64,000 nucleotides of DNA from Citrobacter rodentium NBRC 105723 = DSM 16636 (lineage in GTDB: Bacteria; Pseudomonadota; Gammaproteobacteria; Enterobacterales; Enterobacteriaceae), in assembly GCF_021278985.1 (NCBI RefSeq), contig NZ_CP082833.1:3348001-3412000 (forward strand), given 5' to 3'. Both the position numbers and the translations under genes were made by a program. Shown one piece after another: positions 28,917-39,309 of the stretch (position 1 is the first letter of the stretch; every line of letters starts with the position of its first letter). The notes beneath the pieces are model-generated. The model was not told the origin of the DNA, ran no database searches, and saw only the letters and a list, made by a program, of their open reading frames with translations.

Positions 28917-29872
28917 CGCTGCTGGCCTGGTGCCTCGCCTGGTGTATCGACGCGATTGTCGGCGACCCGCCGCGCTGGCCGCATCCGGTGCGCTGGATTG
29001 GCAACCTGATTAACGTCGTCCAGCGGAGGGTGCGCCGCCACTGCCACAGCGAGCGGGCGCTGCGTATTGGCGGCGGCGTGATGTGGCTGGTTGTGGTGGG
29101 CGCGACATGGGCGACCGCCTGGGGCGTACTGACCCTTGCCCGCGCCATTCATCCATGGCTGGGCTGGCTGGTGGAGGTGTGGATGATTTTCACCGTTCTC
29201 GCCGGACGCTGTCTGGCGGATGCCGCCAGAGATGTTGAACGTCCGCTGCGCGCCGGGGATCTCGCCGAAAGCCGGAAAAAACTTTCCTGGATAGTCGGGC
29301 GTGACACCTCACAGCTGACTCCCCCGCAAATCAACCGGGCGGTGGTGGAAACCGTCGCGGAAAATACGGTTGATGGCGTTATTGCGCCGCTGTTCTTTTT
29401 GCTGCTCGGCGGCGCGCCGCTGGCGATGGCTTACAAGGCCGTAAACACACTTGATTCGATGGTCGGTTATAAAAATCAGCAATACCGGGCGATCGGTATG
29501 GTCAGCGCCTGCCTCGATGATCTGGCAAACATTATTCCGGCGCGGCTTGGCTGGCTGCTGCTCAGCGCTGCGGCGTTTCTGTGCCGCGACGACGGCGTCC
29601 GCGCGCTGCGCATTGGCTGGCGGGATCGCTATAACCACAGCAGCCCGAACTGCGCCTGGGCGGAAGCGCCGGTGGCTGGCGCGCTGGGGATCCGGCTTGG
29701 CGGCCCGAACGACTACTTTGGCGAACGCGTTGAAAAACCGTGGATTGGCGACGCGCGGCGCGACATTTCCGTGAATGACATTTCCCGAACGATTCGACTG
29801 ATGTGGGTGGCATCCACCCTTGCGCTGGCGCTGTTCATGCTGACGCGCTGGCTGGTGGTGGGGGGGGCCTGA
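28913..29872 (+). CDS. cbiB: Adenosylcobinamide-phosphate synthase CbiB
   Basis: This 319-residue inner-membrane protein attaches (R)-1-aminopropanol O-2-phosphate to adenosylcobyric acid. It has several hydrophobic segments and the family signatures DAIVGDPPRWPHPVRWIG at the N-terminus and NTLDSMVGYKNQQYRAIG near residue 180. The ATG overlaps the cbiA stop (ATGA), so its translation is probably coupled to cbiA; the cbiA frameshift would then reduce it. Its own end contains a G8 run, which is in frame. Confidence 0.95.
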   Translation: MTLLAWCLAWCIDAIVGDPPRWPHPVRWIGNLINVVQRRVRRHCHSERALRIGGGVMWLVVVGATWATAWGVLTLARAIHPWLGWLVEVWMIFTVLAGRCLADAARDVERPLRAGDLAESRKKLSWIVGRDTSQLTPPQINRAVVETVAENTVDGVIAPLFFLLLGGAPLAMAYKAVNTLDSMVGYKNQQYRAIGMVSACLDDLANIIPARLGWLLLSAAAFLCRDDGVRALRIGWRDRYNHSSPNCAWAEAPVAGALGIRLGGPNDYFGERVEKPWIGDARRDISVNDISRTIRLMWVASTLALALFMLTRWLVVGGA

Positions 29873-29883
29873 GGATGGAAACA

Positions 29884-30516
29884 ATGCAATACATTCAGCA
29901 ACCGATGGCGATTGAAGCCAAAAGTTTCGCCATCATTGGCGAGATTATCCGTGAAACGCGCCCGGAATACCGGTTTGCCAGCCCGCTGCATGAGGCGATT
30001 ATTAAACGCGTCATTCACACCACCGCTGACTTTGACTGGCTGGATATTCTTTGGTTTTCCGATGATGCGCTTGCCCGGCTTTGTGCGGCGCTGAGTCGGC
30101 CATCGATTATTTATACCGATACCACCATGGCGCTGTCGGGGATCAACAAAACCCTGCTGGCGAAGACTGGCGGCGAATGCCGCTGCTACATCAGCGAGCC
30201 GCGCGTGGTGGCGCAGGCAAAAGCGCAGGGGATCACCCGTTCTATGGCGGCGGTGGATATTGCGGTAGCCGAGGAGGGGGAAAAAGTGTTTGTCTTCGGC
30301 AATGCGCCCACCGCGCTATTTCGCCTGCTGGAGCACAATGTTGCGGTCAGCGGCGTAGTGGGTGTGCCGGTCGGCTTTGTCGGCGCGGCGGAGTCGAAAG
30401 AGGCGCTGACCCACAGTCGCCTGCCGGCTATCACCGCGCCGGGGCGCAAAGGCGGCAGCAACGTCGCGGCGGCAATTATTAACGCCATCCTTTATCACCT
30501 GCAGGGGGCGCGATGA
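29884..30516 (+). CDS. cbiC: Cobalt-precorrin-8 methylmutase CbiC
   Basis: This 210-residue enzyme moves the methyl group from C11 to C12, forming cobyrinate. The segments [20 protein letters not shown] and [18 protein letters not shown] match the family, and the His near residue 42 (VIHTT) is the catalytic one in the family. ATG 29884 is chosen over ATG 29875 because the GAGG site at 29871-29874 has proper spacing only for 29884, and this gives the Salmonella-like start MQYIQQP. Confidence 0.95.
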   Translation: MQYIQQPMAIEAKSFAIIGEIIRETRPEYRFASPLHEAIIKRVIHTTADFDWLDILWFSDDALARLCAALSRPSIIYTDTTMALSGINKTLLAKTGGECRCYISEPRVVAQAKAQGITRSMAAVDIAVAEEGEKVFVFGNAPTALFRLLEHNVAVSGVVGVPVGFVGAAESKEALTHSRLPAITAPGRKGGSNVAAAIINAILYHLQGAR

Positions 30517-31652
30517 GCGATCAAACGTTCGATGCGCCGGTCTGGCATAACGGCAAAGCGCTGCGAAAAGGCTACACCACCGGATCGTGCGCCACGGCGG
30601 CGGCGAAGGTCGCGGCGCTGATGGCGCTGCGTCAGCATCTGATCCAGCAGATTTCCATCGTCACGCCGTCCGGCGTCACGCTGTGTCTGAACGTTGAATC
30701 GCCGCACATTGAGGGGCAACAGGCCGTTGCCGCGATCCGCAAAGACGGCGGCGATGATGTTGATGCCACCCACGGCATGCTGATTTTTGCCCGCGTGACG
30801 CTGAACGACAGCGGCGAGATTGTGCTGTCTGGCGGCGAGGGGATCGGTACCGTCACGCGTAAGGGCATTGGCTTGCCGGTGGGCAGTGCGGCAGTCAATC
30901 GCACGCCGCGACACACTATTGAAGCCGCGGTTCGGGAGGCCATTGGCCCGGCGCGCGGCGCGGAAGTCGAAATTTTTGCCCCGGAGGGCGAAGCGCGGGC
31001 GCAGAAAACCTACAACTCGCGGCTGGGCATTCTCGGCGGCATTTCCATTATCGGCACCACCGGCATCGTTACGCCAATGTCCGAAGAGAGCTGGAAACGA
31101 TCGCTGTCGCTGGAGCTGGAGATCAGGCGTGCCGAGGGGCTTGAACGGGTCGTGCTGGTACCGGGTAACCACGGCGAGCGCTTTGTGCGCGAGCAGATGG
31201 GGCTCGACAGTCGGGTCGTGGTCACCATGAGCAACTTTGTCGGCTACATGATTGAAGAGGCGGTGCGGCTCGGGTTTCGCCAGATTGTGCTGGTGGGGCA
31301 TCCGGGCAAACTGATCAAAATCGCCGCCGGGATTTTTCATACTCACAGCCACATCGCCGATGCGCGAATGGAAACGTTAGTGGCGCATCTGGCGCTGCTC
31401 GGCGCGCCGCTGACGCTGCTGAAGCGGGTCTGCGACTGCGATACCACCGAGGCGGCGATGGAGCATATCGACGCGTATGGCTATCAGCGTATTTACGATC
31501 ATCTCGCCGAACGCATCTGCCAGCGCGTCACGCAAATGCTGCGCTTTACCAGAACCCCGCCGACCTGCGACGCCATCATGTTCTCTTTTGATAATCAGCT
31601 GTTGGGCAGCAACCGCCCGGTCGAAGAGATAGTCCGGGAGATGCAATGTTAA
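30513..31652 (+). CDS. cbiD: Cobalt-precorrin-5B C1-methyltransferase CbiD
   Basis: This 379-residue enzyme adds the C1 methyl group in the anaerobic pathway. It starts [24 protein letters not shown], the CbiD signature, and has [17 protein letters not shown] and [20 protein letters not shown] further on. Its fold is unlike the other methyltransferases of the pathway. It overlaps cbiC by four bases (ATGA) and cbiE by seven. Confidence 0.95.
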   Translation: MSDQTFDAPVWHNGKALRKGYTTGSCATAAAKVAALMALRQHLIQQISIVTPSGVTLCLNVESPHIEGQQAVAAIRKDGGDDVDATHGMLIFARVTLNDSGEIVLSGGEGIGTVTRKGIGLPVGSAAVNRTPRHTIEAAVREAIGPARGAEVEIFAPEGEARAQKTYNSRLGILGGISIIGTTGIVTPMSEESWKRSLSLELEIRRAEGLERVVLVPGNHGERFVREQMGLDSRVVVTMSNFVGYMIEEAVRLGFRQIVLVGHPGKLIKIAAGIFHTHSHIADARMETLVAHLALLGAPLTLLKRVCDCDTTEAAMEHIDAYGYQRIYDHLAERICQRVTQMLRFTRTPPTCDAIMFSFDNQLLGSNRPVEEIVREMQC

Positions 31653-32251
31653 CGGTGGTGGGAATGGGACCGGCGGATCTGCGCCTGATGACCCCCGCCG
31701 CGCGGGAGGCGGCTGAGCGCGCCGATGCGCTGGCAGGCAGCAGGCGACATCTGCAACAGTTTCCTGAATTTCAGGGCGAGCGGTTTACGCTCGGCGCCAG
31801 CATCCCGGCGCTTCTGGCGTGGCTTGAGGCGCATCAGGAGAAAAACGTGGTCATCCTCGCCTCCGGCGATCCGCTGTTTTATGGCATCGGTACGCGGATA
31901 GTGGCGCATTTTGGCGCTGAGCGGGTGCGCATTATTCCCGGGATCAGTGCGGTGCAGTACCTGTGCGCGCAGACGGGCATCGACATGAACGACATGTGGT
32001 TAACCAGCAGCCACGGGCGCAACGTCTGCTTCGATACGCTGGCGGCGCATCGCAAAGTGGCGATGGTGACTGACGGAAAATGCGGGCCGCGTGATATCGC
32101 CGCTCAGCTGGTCGCCCGCGGTAAAGGTGGTTGCTGGATGGTGATTGGCGAAAATCTGGCAATGGATAATGAACGCATCCACTGGCTGCGCGTCAGTGAG
32201 GTCCGTGACGAATACGACATGAATGCAGTGGTGATCCTTGATGAAAGATGA
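31646..32251 (+). CDS. cbiE: Cobalt-precorrin-7 C5-methyltransferase CbiE
   Basis: This 201-residue SAM-dependent tetrapyrrole methyltransferase has the family motifs [16 protein letters not shown] at the N-terminus, [15 protein letters not shown] near residue 70 and [16 protein letters not shown]. It works with CbiT, encoded next with an 11-base overlap; in other bacteria the two are fused as CobL. The usual motif set is complete. Confidence 0.94.
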   Translation: MLTVVGMGPADLRLMTPAAREAAERADALAGSRRHLQQFPEFQGERFTLGASIPALLAWLEAHQEKNVVILASGDPLFYGIGTRIVAHFGAERVRIIPGISAVQYLCAQTGIDMNDMWLTSSHGRNVCFDTLAAHRKVAMVTDGKCGPRDIAAQLVARGKGGCWMVIGENLAMDNERIHWLRVSEVRDEYDMNAVVILDER

Positions 32252-32795
32252 GCTTTTTCTGCGCGGCGAGAAGGTGCCGATGACCAAAGAGGCGGTACGC
32301 GCGCTGGCGCTGCACCGGGCCCGCCATCTGATTGATATCGGGGCCGGGACCGGCAGCGTTTCCATCGAAGCGGCATTGCAGTACCCGCAGCTGCGCGTCA
32401 CCGCCATTGAACGCAATCCGGCGGCGCTGCGGCTGCTTGATGAGAATCGCCAGCATTTTGCCTGCCCGAATATTGAGATCCTGCCGGGAGAAGCGCCGAT
32501 GGTGATAACGGAAAAAGCCGACGCGGTGTTTATGGGCGGCAGCGGTGGTCAGTTGCCGGAACTTATCGACTGGTCGCTGCGCCAGCTGCATCCCGGTGGG
32601 CGTCTGGTGATGACCTTTATCCTTCAGGAAAACCTTAACGCCGCGCTGGCGCATCTACAGCTGGCGGGCGTAGAGGATATTGACTGCCTGCAACTGCAAA
32701 TTTCGTCCCTGACCGCGCTCGGCAGCGGTCACTATTTCAAACCGAACAATCCTGTTTTTGTCGTCGCCTGTCAGAAGGAAGAACGCTATGTCTGA
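32241..32795 (+). CDS. cbiT: Cobalt-precorrin-6B C15-methyltransferase (decarboxylating) CbiT
   Basis: This 184-residue class I SAM methyltransferase methylates C15 and removes the acetate carboxyl at C12. The SAM motif [16 protein letters not shown] is present, followed by [16 protein letters not shown] and [14 protein letters not shown]. Salmonella CbiT as I remember it has RALALSKLELHRASHL where this has [11 protein letters not shown], so five residues before motif I seem to be missing; the C-terminus is also shorter. ATG 32241 is used rather than TTG 32238. It overlaps cbiE and cbiF. Confidence 0.92.
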   Translation: MKDELFLRGEKVPMTKEAVRALALHRARHLIDIGAGTGSVSIEAALQYPQLRVTAIERNPAALRLLDENRQHFACPNIEILPGEAPMVITEKADAVFMGGSGGQLPELIDWSLRQLHPGGRLVMTFILQENLNAALAHLQLAGVEDIDCLQLQISSLTALGSGHYFKPNNPVFVVACQKEERYV

Positions 32796-33561
32796 GTCAT
32801 TTGATCCCCGCTGCGTGTGGTTTGTCGGTGCAGGTCCGGGCGACCGCGAACTGATTACCCTCAAGGGTTACCGCCTGCTCCAGCAGGCGCAGGTGGTGAT
32901 TTACGCCGGATCGCTGATTAATACCGAACTGCTTGCGTATTGCCCTGAAGGGGCGCAGTGCCACGACAGCGCGGAGCTGCATCTGGAGCAGATCCTCGAT
33001 CTGATGGAGGCCGGAGTGAAGGCCGGAAAAACGGTGGTACGGCTGCAAACCGGCGACGTTTCGCTGTACGGCTCGGTGCGCGAACAGGGCGAAGAGCTGA
33101 CCAGACGCGGTATTCGCTGGCAGGTGGTGCCGGGCGTCAGCGCGTTTCTTGGCGCGGCGGCGGAGCTGGGCGTCGAATATACCGTACCGGAAGTGTCGCA
33201 GAGTCTGATTATCACCCGTCTCGAAGGCCGCACGCCGGTGCCGGAACGCGAACAGCTGGAGGCATTTGCCCGCCACCGGACCTCTATGGCGATTTATCTT
33301 TCGGTTCAGCGCATACACCGGGTGGCGGAGCGGCTGATGGAGGGCGGATATCCGGCAACCACGCCCGTCGCGGTGATTTACAAAGCGACCTGGCCGGAAA
33401 GCCAGACCGTACGCGGAACGTTAACCGACATCGCTGACAAAGTGCGCGAGGCCGGGATCCGCAAAACGGCGCTGATCCTGGTCGGGGATTTCCTGGGAGA
33501 AGAGTACCACTACTCAAAACTCTATGCGGCGGACTTTAGCCATGAATACCGTAAAGCCTGA
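32788..33561 (+). CDS. cbiF: Cobalt-precorrin-4 C11-methyltransferase CbiF
   Basis: This 257-residue tetrapyrrole methyltransferase has [32 protein letters not shown] at the N-terminus, [13 protein letters not shown] near residue 87 and [19 protein letters not shown] 32788 is the family start [11 protein letters not shown]; the frame runs farther up inside cbiT. It overlaps cbiT by eight bases and cbiG by 20. Confidence 0.95.
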   Translation: MSESFDPRCVWFVGAGPGDRELITLKGYRLLQQAQVVIYAGSLINTELLAYCPEGAQCHDSAELHLEQILDLMEAGVKAGKTVVRLQTGDVSLYGSVREQGEELTRRGIRWQVVPGVSAFLGAAAELGVEYTVPEVSQSLIITRLEGRTPVPEREQLEAFARHRTSMAIYLSVQRIHRVAERLMEGGYPATTPVAVIYKATWPESQTVRGTLTDIADKVREAGIRKTALILVGDFLGEEYHYSKLYAADFSHEYRKA

Positions 33562-34597
33562 ATCTATTGCGCTGTTTTGCCTGACCCCCGGCGGCGTACA
33601 GCTTGCGAAACGGCTGGCGGCAATGCTGCCGCTGACCTGCTTTACCAGTGAAAAGCTGCGGGAAGAGGGATTTTTAGCCTTTGAAGGCGGATTCGCCCAC
33701 GCGGCGCGCGAGGCGTTTAGTAGCTACTCCGCGCTGATTTTTATTGGCGCCGCCGGTATTGCGGTGCGCGTGCTGGCGCCGCTGGTCAACGACAAGTTCA
33801 GCGACCCGGCGGTGGTGGTGATCGACGAGCGCGGCCAGCATGTCATCAGCCTGCTCTCCGGCCATGCGGGTGGGGCCAACGCGCTGACCCGCTACCTAGC
33901 GGGGATGCTGGGAGCAGACCCGGTGATTACCACCGCGACCGACGTGAACGATATGGCGGCGCTGGACTCCCTTGCATTTCAGCTTAACGCCCGGATGAAC
34001 GACTTCCGCACGGCGGTCAAAGAGGTCAATCAGATGCTGGTGAGCAACCAGCGGGTGGGGTTGTGGTGGGATCCGGATCTGGATGATGAGGTGCGCCGCT
34101 GCGATCGCCGCGGGTTTATCACCGTGACTGACCTTGAGCGGTTGCCTGAACTGGATGCGCTGATCTGTATTACCTTGCGTGACGCCCTGCCGGATCTCCC
34201 GGTGCGCCACTGGAAGCTGGTGCCGCAGCGGGTGGTCGCGGGTATTGGCTGTCGTCGCGATACGCCATTCCCGCTGCTGGCGGCGCTGCTGGCGCGTCAG
34301 CTTGCCGCGCAGCGTTTTGATCCGCTGGCGCTGAAGGCCATTGGCAGCGTGGCGCTGAAGAAAGATGAAGAGGGGTTAATTCAGCTCGCGTCATGCTGGC
34401 GCGTGCCGTTTGAAACCTTTACCGCTGACGCGCTGCGTGAGCATGAGCACCGCTTTCCGGCGTCGCCGTTCGTGCGCCAGACGGCTGGCGTGGGGAGCGT
34501 ATCCGGTCCGGCAGCCTGGCTGCTGAGCCGGGGACGTCTGCTGGGCGAAACCTTGCGTGAGCAGGGGGTCACTATCACTTTGGGAGTTTCACACTGA
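33542..34597 (+). CDS. cbiG: Cobalt-precorrin-5A hydrolase CbiG
   Basis: This 351-residue enzyme opens the delta-lactone ring and releases the C20-derived two-carbon unit as acetaldehyde. The N-terminal domain has [48 protein letters not shown], the family core. The C-terminal domain begins near residue 230 ([13 protein letters not shown]). The start at ATG 33542 gives [18 protein letters not shown]. The stop shares its A with the ATG of cbiH (TGATG). Confidence 0.95.
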   Translation: MNTVKPESIALFCLTPGGVQLAKRLAAMLPLTCFTSEKLREEGFLAFEGGFAHAAREAFSSYSALIFIGAAGIAVRVLAPLVNDKFSDPAVVVIDERGQHVISLLSGHAGGANALTRYLAGMLGADPVITTATDVNDMAALDSLAFQLNARMNDFRTAVKEVNQMLVSNQRVGLWWDPDLDDEVRRCDRRGFITVTDLERLPELDALICITLRDALPDLPVRHWKLVPQRVVAGIGCRRDTPFPLLAALLARQLAAQRFDPLALKAIGSVALKKDEEGLIQLASCWRVPFETFTADALREHEHRFPASPFVRQTAGVGSVSGPAAWLLSRGRLLGETLREQGVTITLGVSH

Positions 34598-35322
34598 TGT
34601 TAAGCGTAATCGGCATAGGTCCTGGCGCGCAGGCCATGATGACCATGGAGGCGGTTGAAGCGCTACAGGCCGCGGAAATTGTGGTGGGCTACAAAACCTA
34701 TACCCACTTGGTCAAAGCGTTTACCAGCGACAAGCAGGTGATCAAAACCGGGATGTGCAAAGAGATTGAACGCTGCCAGGCGGCGATTGAGCTGGCGCAG
34801 GCCGGGCACAACGTGGCGCTGATCAGCAGCGGCGACGCCGGTATTTACGGCATGGCGGGGCTGGTGCTGGAGCTGGTCAGCAAGCAGAAGCTGGACGTGG
34901 AGGTACGGCTGATCCCCGGTATGACCGCCAGTATCGCCGCCGCCTCACTGCTCGGCGCGCCGTTGATGCACGATTTTTGCCACATCAGCCTGAGCGACCT
35001 GCTGACGCCGTGGGCGGTGATTGAAAAACGCATTATCGCCGCCGGAGAGGCCGACTTCGTGATCTGTTTCTATAACCCGCGCAGCCGGGGACGGGAAGGG
35101 CATCTGGCGCGCGCCTTCGAACTGCTTTCCGCCAGCAAAAGTGCCCACACCCCGGTGGGGGTAGTGAAGTCCGCCGGAAGGAAAAAGCAGGAAAAATGGC
35201 TGACCACGCTGGGGGAAATGGATTTTACGCCGGTGGATATGACCAGCCTGGTGATTGTCGGTAACAAGGCCACTTACGTGCAGGACGGGCTGATGATCAC
35301 CCCAAGAGGATACGTGCTGTGA
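34597..35322 (+). CDS. cbiH: Cobalt-factor III C17-methyltransferase CbiH
   Basis: This 241-residue SAM-dependent tetrapyrrole methyltransferase carries out ring contraction and C17 methylation. Motifs: VIGIGPGAQAMMTMEAVEALQAAEIVVGYKTY at the N-terminus, ALISSGDAGIYGMAGLVLEL near residue 75, LIPGMTASIAAASLLGAPLMHDFCHISLSDLLTPW. The TGATG junction with cbiG and the four-base overlap with cbiJ suggest coupled translation. Confidence 0.95.
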   Translation: MLSVIGIGPGAQAMMTMEAVEALQAAEIVVGYKTYTHLVKAFTSDKQVIKTGMCKEIERCQAAIELAQAGHNVALISSGDAGIYGMAGLVLELVSKQKLDVEVRLIPGMTASIAAASLLGAPLMHDFCHISLSDLLTPWAVIEKRIIAAGEADFVICFYNPRSRGREGHLARAFELLSASKSAHTPVGVVKSAGRKKQEKWLTTLGEMDFTPVDMTSLVIVGNKATYVQDGLMITPRGYVL

Positions 35323-36119
35323 GCTACGGCGAGGTGCTGGTGGTCGGCGGCACCAGTGACGCCCGCGCGCTGTGCCAGCAGCTGGATGCGGCCGGCGTGG
35401 CGTATACCCTGTCGGTGGCGACGCCGACCGGCAAACAGCTGGCGGGCGATATCAAAGGCCAGGTGCGCTGCGGACGGCTGGAGCAGGCGCAGATGGTCAA
35501 CTGGCTGAAGGCGAACGGGACGCGCTGGGTGATTGACGCATCGCACCCGTATGCCGAAGCGGTGAGCCGCAACATTCTGGAGGCCTGTGCGCAGGCGGGG
35601 GTGCTGCTCAGCCGCTACCAGCGTCCCGATCAGCTCAGCGACCTGACGCACCCGCTGCTTTACACGGTCCGGAGCATCACCGGGGCCTGTGAGGTGGCAA
35701 AGCGCTTTGGCGAGCGCGTACTGCTCACCACCGGCAGTAAAGATCTGGCGCAGTGGCGCGCGGGGCTGGCGGAAAAAACGCTGCTTGTGCGCGTGTTGCC
35801 AGTGCCGGAAGTGATTGCGCAGTGCGCGGATCTCGGCTTTAGCGTGGGGGAAATATTTGCCCTCTGCGGCCCGTTCAGCGCTGAGTTTAACGCCGCGTTT
35901 TACCGTCACTGTCAGGCTGACGTGGTGATAACCAAAGCCTCCGGCGCGGAGGGAGGCTATCAGGAAAAAGTACAGCCCTGTCTGGATGCCGGGATCCCCT
36001 GCATCGTCATTACCCGCCCGCCGCCGCTGGTGACGGGAGAGGAGTTACTTGAAAGTCAGGCCGCATTTGCCCGGCGTCTGGCCCGCTGGCTGGCCGCTGC
36101 TAAAGGAGACATACAATGA
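35319..36119 (+). CDS. cbiJ: Cobalt-precorrin-6A reductase CbiJ
   Basis: This 266-residue enzyme reduces the macrocycle with NADH. The nucleotide-binding start EVLVVGGTSDARALCQQL and the conserved VIDASHPYAEAVSRN and TGSKDLAQW motifs identify it. The start codon is GTG at 35319, overlapping the cbiH stop as GTGA. A ribosome binding site lies within cbiH. Confidence 0.94.
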   Translation: MSYGEVLVVGGTSDARALCQQLDAAGVAYTLSVATPTGKQLAGDIKGQVRCGRLEQAQMVNWLKANGTRWVIDASHPYAEAVSRNILEACAQAGVLLSRYQRPDQLSDLTHPLLYTVRSITGACEVAKRFGERVLLTTGSKDLAQWRAGLAEKTLLVRVLPVPEVIAQCADLGFSVGEIFALCGPFSAEFNAAFYRHCQADVVITKASGAEGGYQEKVQPCLDAGIPCIVITRPPPLVTGEELLESQAAFARRLARWLAAAKGDIQ

Positions 36120-36910
36120 AAAAAGCGCTTCTGGTGGTCAGCTTTGGCACCAGCTATCACGATACCTGTGAAAAGAATATTGTCGCCTGCGAGCGCGATC
36201 TGGCCGCGAGCTGTCCAGACCGCGATCTGTTTCGCGCATTTACCTCGGGAATGATTATTCGCAAGCTCCGTCAGCGCGACGGGATTGATATCGATACTCC
36301 GTTGCAGGCGTTGCAAAAGCTTGCTGAACAGGGGTATCGGGACGTAGCCATTCAGTCACTGCATATCATTAACGGCGACGAATATGAAAAAATCGTTCGT
36401 GAAGTGCAGACGATGCGACCGCTCTTTTCCCGCCTGACGCTGGGCGCGCCGCTGTTAAGCAGCCACGCCGACTATGCGCAGCTAATCCGCGCCCTGCAGC
36501 AGCAGATGCCAGTGCTGGGCGAGGGCGAAAAGGTGGTGTTTATGGGGCACGGCGCCAGCCATCACGCCTTTGCCGCCTATGCCTGCCTTGATCACATGAT
36601 GACCGCGCAGGGTTTTCCGGCGCGCGTTGGCGCGGTGGAAAGCTACCCGGAGGTCGATATCCTCATCGACAGCCTGCGTAAAGAAGGCGCCCGCGCCGTT
36701 CATCTGATGCCGCTGATGCTGGTGGCGGGCGATCATGCCATCAATGATATGGCTTCCGATGAAGACGACTCATGGAAAACATTGTTTAACGCGGCGGGCA
36801 TCCCGGCAACGCCGTGGCTGAGCGGCCTTGGCGAAAATCCGGCGGTGCGCGCAATGTTTGTTCACCATCTACACCAGGCGTTGAGTCAGGTGACGGAGGC
36901 GGCGGCATGA
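36116..36910 (+). CDS. cbiK: Anaerobic cobalt chelatase CbiK
   Basis: This 264-residue class II chelatase inserts Co2+ into sirohydrochlorin without ATP at the start of the anaerobic pathway. Metal-site histidines are visible in FMGHGASHHAF near residue 145 and LVAGDHAINDMASDEDDSW near residue 207; the Glu in GAVESYPEVD near residue 184 completes the site known in Salmonella CbiK. It begins KKALLVVSFGTSYHDTC. It has no signal peptide, so it is the cytoplasmic form. Confidence 0.95.
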   Translation: MKKALLVVSFGTSYHDTCEKNIVACERDLAASCPDRDLFRAFTSGMIIRKLRQRDGIDIDTPLQALQKLAEQGYRDVAIQSLHIINGDEYEKIVREVQTMRPLFSRLTLGAPLLSSHADYAQLIRALQQQMPVLGEGEKVVFMGHGASHHAFAAYACLDHMMTAQGFPARVGAVESYPEVDILIDSLRKEGARAVHLMPLMLVAGDHAINDMASDEDDSWKTLFNAAGIPATPWLSGLGENPAVRAMFVHHLHQALSQVTEAAA

Positions 36911-37620
36911 GCGGAAAACTCTATGCCCTGAGCACTGGACCGGGGGCCGCGGATCTGATCACCGTTCGCGCCGCCCGCGTACTGGCTTCGCTGGACGTTC
37001 TTTATGCTCCGGCGGGACGCAAAGGCGGCGACAGCCTGGCGCTCTCCATTGTTCGCGAGTATCTCGGCGAGCAGACCGAAGTTCGCTGCTGTCACTTTCC
37101 GATGAGCGCAGACAGCGCGGAGAAAGAGGCGGTCTGGGATACGGTGGCCAGCGCGCTGGCCGGGGAAGTGAACGCCGGTAAACAGGTGGGGTTTATCACC
37201 CTTGGCGACGCCATGCTCTTCAGCACCTGGGTCTTTTTACTGCAACGCATCGGCTGTCCGGACTGGCTGGAGATTGTTCCGGGCGTCACCTCATTCGCCG
37301 CCATTGCCGCGCGGGCGAAAATGCCGCTGGCGATGGAGCAGCAGTCGCTGGCCGTCGTCTCCTGTACCGCGCCGGAAGCAGAGATCGCACGGGCGCTGGC
37401 GCAGCACGACAGCCTGGTCCTGATGAAGGTTTATGGCCGCTTTGCGCGAATAAAGGCGTTACTGCGGCAGGCGGGACTGCTGGACTGCGCGCTAATGATG
37501 GCGGAAGCGACGCTCCCCGGCGAACAGTGCTGGCGGCATCTCAACGCGGTCAGCGACGACCAGCCGTTGCCCTATTTCTCGACCATTGTGGTCAATAAAC
37601 AGTGGGAGTGTGCCCGATGA
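36907..37620 (+). CDS. cbiL: Cobalt-factor II C20-methyltransferase CbiL
   Basis: This 237-residue tetrapyrrole methyltransferase adds the C20 methyl. Motifs: [35 protein letters not shown] near residue 97 and [23 protein letters not shown] 36907 overlaps the cbiK stop (ATGA), and the gene ends overlapping cbiM in the same way. The longer frame upstream is inside cbiK. Confidence 0.95.
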   Translation: MSGKLYALSTGPGAADLITVRAARVLASLDVLYAPAGRKGGDSLALSIVREYLGEQTEVRCCHFPMSADSAEKEAVWDTVASALAGEVNAGKQVGFITLGDAMLFSTWVFLLQRIGCPDWLEIVPGVTSFAAIAARAKMPLAMEQQSLAVVSCTAPEAEIARALAQHDSLVLMKVYGRFARIKALLRQAGLLDCALMMAEATLPGEQCWRHLNAVSDDQPLPYFSTIVVNKQWECAR

Positions 37621-38354
37621 AACGTGAACAACAGCTGAAAAAGCTGTCATTCAGCGGTCTTGCGGCGGCGCTGGTGCTGATGATTATACCGGAGCAGGCC
37701 TTCGCGATGCATATTATGGAAGGCTTTTTGCCGCCGGTATGGGCGTTGGTCTGGTGGCTGCTGTTTTTGCCGTGCCTGTGGTACGGCCTGGTGCGCCTGC
37801 GCCATATTGTGATGGAAGACAGTCATCACAATATGGCGCAGGCGCTGTGCGGGGCGTTTATCTTTGTGCTCTCGGCGCTGAAGATCCCGTCCGTTACCGG
37901 CAGTTGTTCCCATCCGACCGGCGTCGGGCTGGCGGTGATCCTCTTTGGCCCCGGCGTGGTGGCGATCCTCGGCGCGATCGTGCTGCTGTTCCAGGCGCTG
38001 CTGCTGGCGCACGGCGGGTTAACCACTCTTGGCGCAAACGGCATGTCAATGGCGGTGATTGGTCCGCTTGTGGGCTATCTGATGTGGAAAATGGCCTGTC
38101 GCGCAGGATTGCGTCGCGATGTATGCGTATTTCTCTGCGCCGTGCTGGCGGATCTGGCGACCTATTTTGTCACCTCGGTGCAGCTTGGCGTCGCCTTCCC
38201 GGACCCGGCAAGCGGGGCGGGCGGCTCCGTGGCGAAGTTTATGGGCATCTTTTGCCTGACGCAGATCCCCGTCGCTATCGCCGAAGGGCTGTTAACGGTC
38301 ATGATCTATGACCAGTTGACGAAACGGCAACTGATTACCGTACAAGGACATTAA
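37617..38354 (+). CDS. cbiM: Cobalt ECF transporter S component CbiM
   Basis: This 245-residue membrane protein determines cobalt specificity of the CbiMNQO importer. A signal-like segment ([16 protein letters not shown]) precedes [10 protein letters not shown]; in the family the mature N-terminus begins with Met-His at this site and the His is a metal ligand. The second conserved block [15 protein letters not shown] also fits. It is the first of four consecutive transporter genes; cbiN follows after one base. Confidence 0.95.
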   Translation: MKREQQLKKLSFSGLAAALVLMIIPEQAFAMHIMEGFLPPVWALVWWLLFLPCLWYGLVRLRHIVMEDSHHNMAQALCGAFIFVLSALKIPSVTGSCSHPTGVGLAVILFGPGVVAILGAIVLLFQALLLAHGGLTTLGANGMSMAVIGPLVGYLMWKMACRAGLRRDVCVFLCAVLADLATYFVTSVQLGVAFPDPASGAGGSVAKFMGIFCLTQIPVAIAEGLLTVMIYDQLTKRQLITVQGH

Positions 38355-38355
38355 G

Positions 38356-38637
38356 ATGAAAAAGACACTGATACTGCTGGCGATGGTGATTGCCCTCATC
38401 ATGTTGCCCTTTTTTATCAACCACGGCGGCGAATATGGCGGTTCGGACGGCGAGGCGGAAAGCCAGATTCAGGCTATCGCGCCGCATTATCAACCGTGGT
38501 TTCAGCCGTTGTACGAACCGGCCAGCGGCGAAATTGAGAGCCTGCTGTTCACGTTACAAGGGTCGCTCGGCGCAGCGGTGATTTTCTATATTCTTGGCTA
38601 TACCAGAGGCAGACAGCGCCGTGATGACCGGGCTTGA
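38356..38637 (+). CDS. cbiN: Cobalt ECF transporter component CbiN
   Basis: This 93-residue protein has two membrane helices (LILLAMVIALIMLPFFI and LGAAVIFYILGYTRG) joined by an extracytoplasmic loop with the family stretch YQPWFQPLYEPASGEIESLLF. CbiN docks on CbiM and helps cobalt into its binding site. It overlaps cbiQ by 14 bases. Confidence 0.95.
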   Translation: MKKTLILLAMVIALIMLPFFINHGGEYGGSDGEAESQIQAIAPHYQPWFQPLYEPASGEIESLLFTLQGSLGAAVIFYILGYTRGRQRRDDRA

Positions 38638-39301
38638 CAGGCTGAGCTACCAGAGCCGCTGGCTACACGTGACGCCTGAGCGCAAATTTCTGCTCTGGCT
38701 GCTGCTGATGGCGCTGGCGTTTACCCTGCCGCCCTGGGGACAGGCCATCGAACTGGCGCTGATCGCCTGGCTGACCTGCTGGCTGCTGCGCATTTCGTTG
38801 GGCCGCTGGTGCCGCTGGATGGCGCTGCCGTTTGGCTTTTTAGTGGCGGGCGTGGCGACCATTCTGTTCAGCATCAGCCGCGACCCGCAGTCGCTGCGGG
38901 TCGCGTTTGCGCTTGGCGACGTCTGGTTCGGTATCAGCGAAGCAGGCATACAGGCGGCGAATGATACTTTCTGGCGCAGCCTGGCGGCGCTGGCCGCCAC
39001 CTTCTGGCTGGTGCTGAATCTGCCGTTTCCGCAGTTGATATTACTGCTTAAACGGGCGCATGTGCCGCGCCTGCTCACCGAGCAGATCCTGCTGACCTGG
39101 CGCTTTATTTTTATTCTGCTGGATGAAGCGCTGGCGATTCATCGCGCGCAGACGCTGCGTTTTGGCTATCGTAGTCTGCCGAAAGGCTATCGTTCGCTGG
39201 CGATGCTGGTGGGCTTATTGTTTACCCGGGTGCTGATTCGCTATCAGCAGATGACCGCGACGCTGGATATCAAACTGTATCAGGGTGATTTTCACCTGTA
39301 A
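38624..39301 (+). CDS. cbiQ: Cobalt ECF transporter T component CbiQ
   Basis: This 225-residue membrane coupling protein has four to six hydrophobic segments. Its cytoplasmic coupling helices contain the ARG-type motifs of the family, here AIHRAQTLRFGYRS near residue 175, which contact the ATPase CbiO. ATG 38624 follows a GTG codon (38621) that is also possible. The transporter supplies cobalt for CbiK. Confidence 0.94.
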   Translation: MTGLDRLSYQSRWLHVTPERKFLLWLLLMALAFTLPPWGQAIELALIAWLTCWLLRISLGRWCRWMALPFGFLVAGVATILFSISRDPQSLRVAFALGDVWFGISEAGIQAANDTFWRSLAALAATFWLVLNLPFPQLILLLKRAHVPRLLTEQILLTWRFIFILLDEALAIHRAQTLRFGYRSLPKGYRSLAMLVGLLFTRVLIRYQQMTATLDIKLYQGDFHL

Positions 39302-39309
39302 GGACGAGT

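Noticed and set aside
29860..29867. G8 tract at the end of cbiB as a second slippage site
   Set aside because: It reads in frame (VVGGA then stop) and affects only the last residues, so it would have little effect even if variable.
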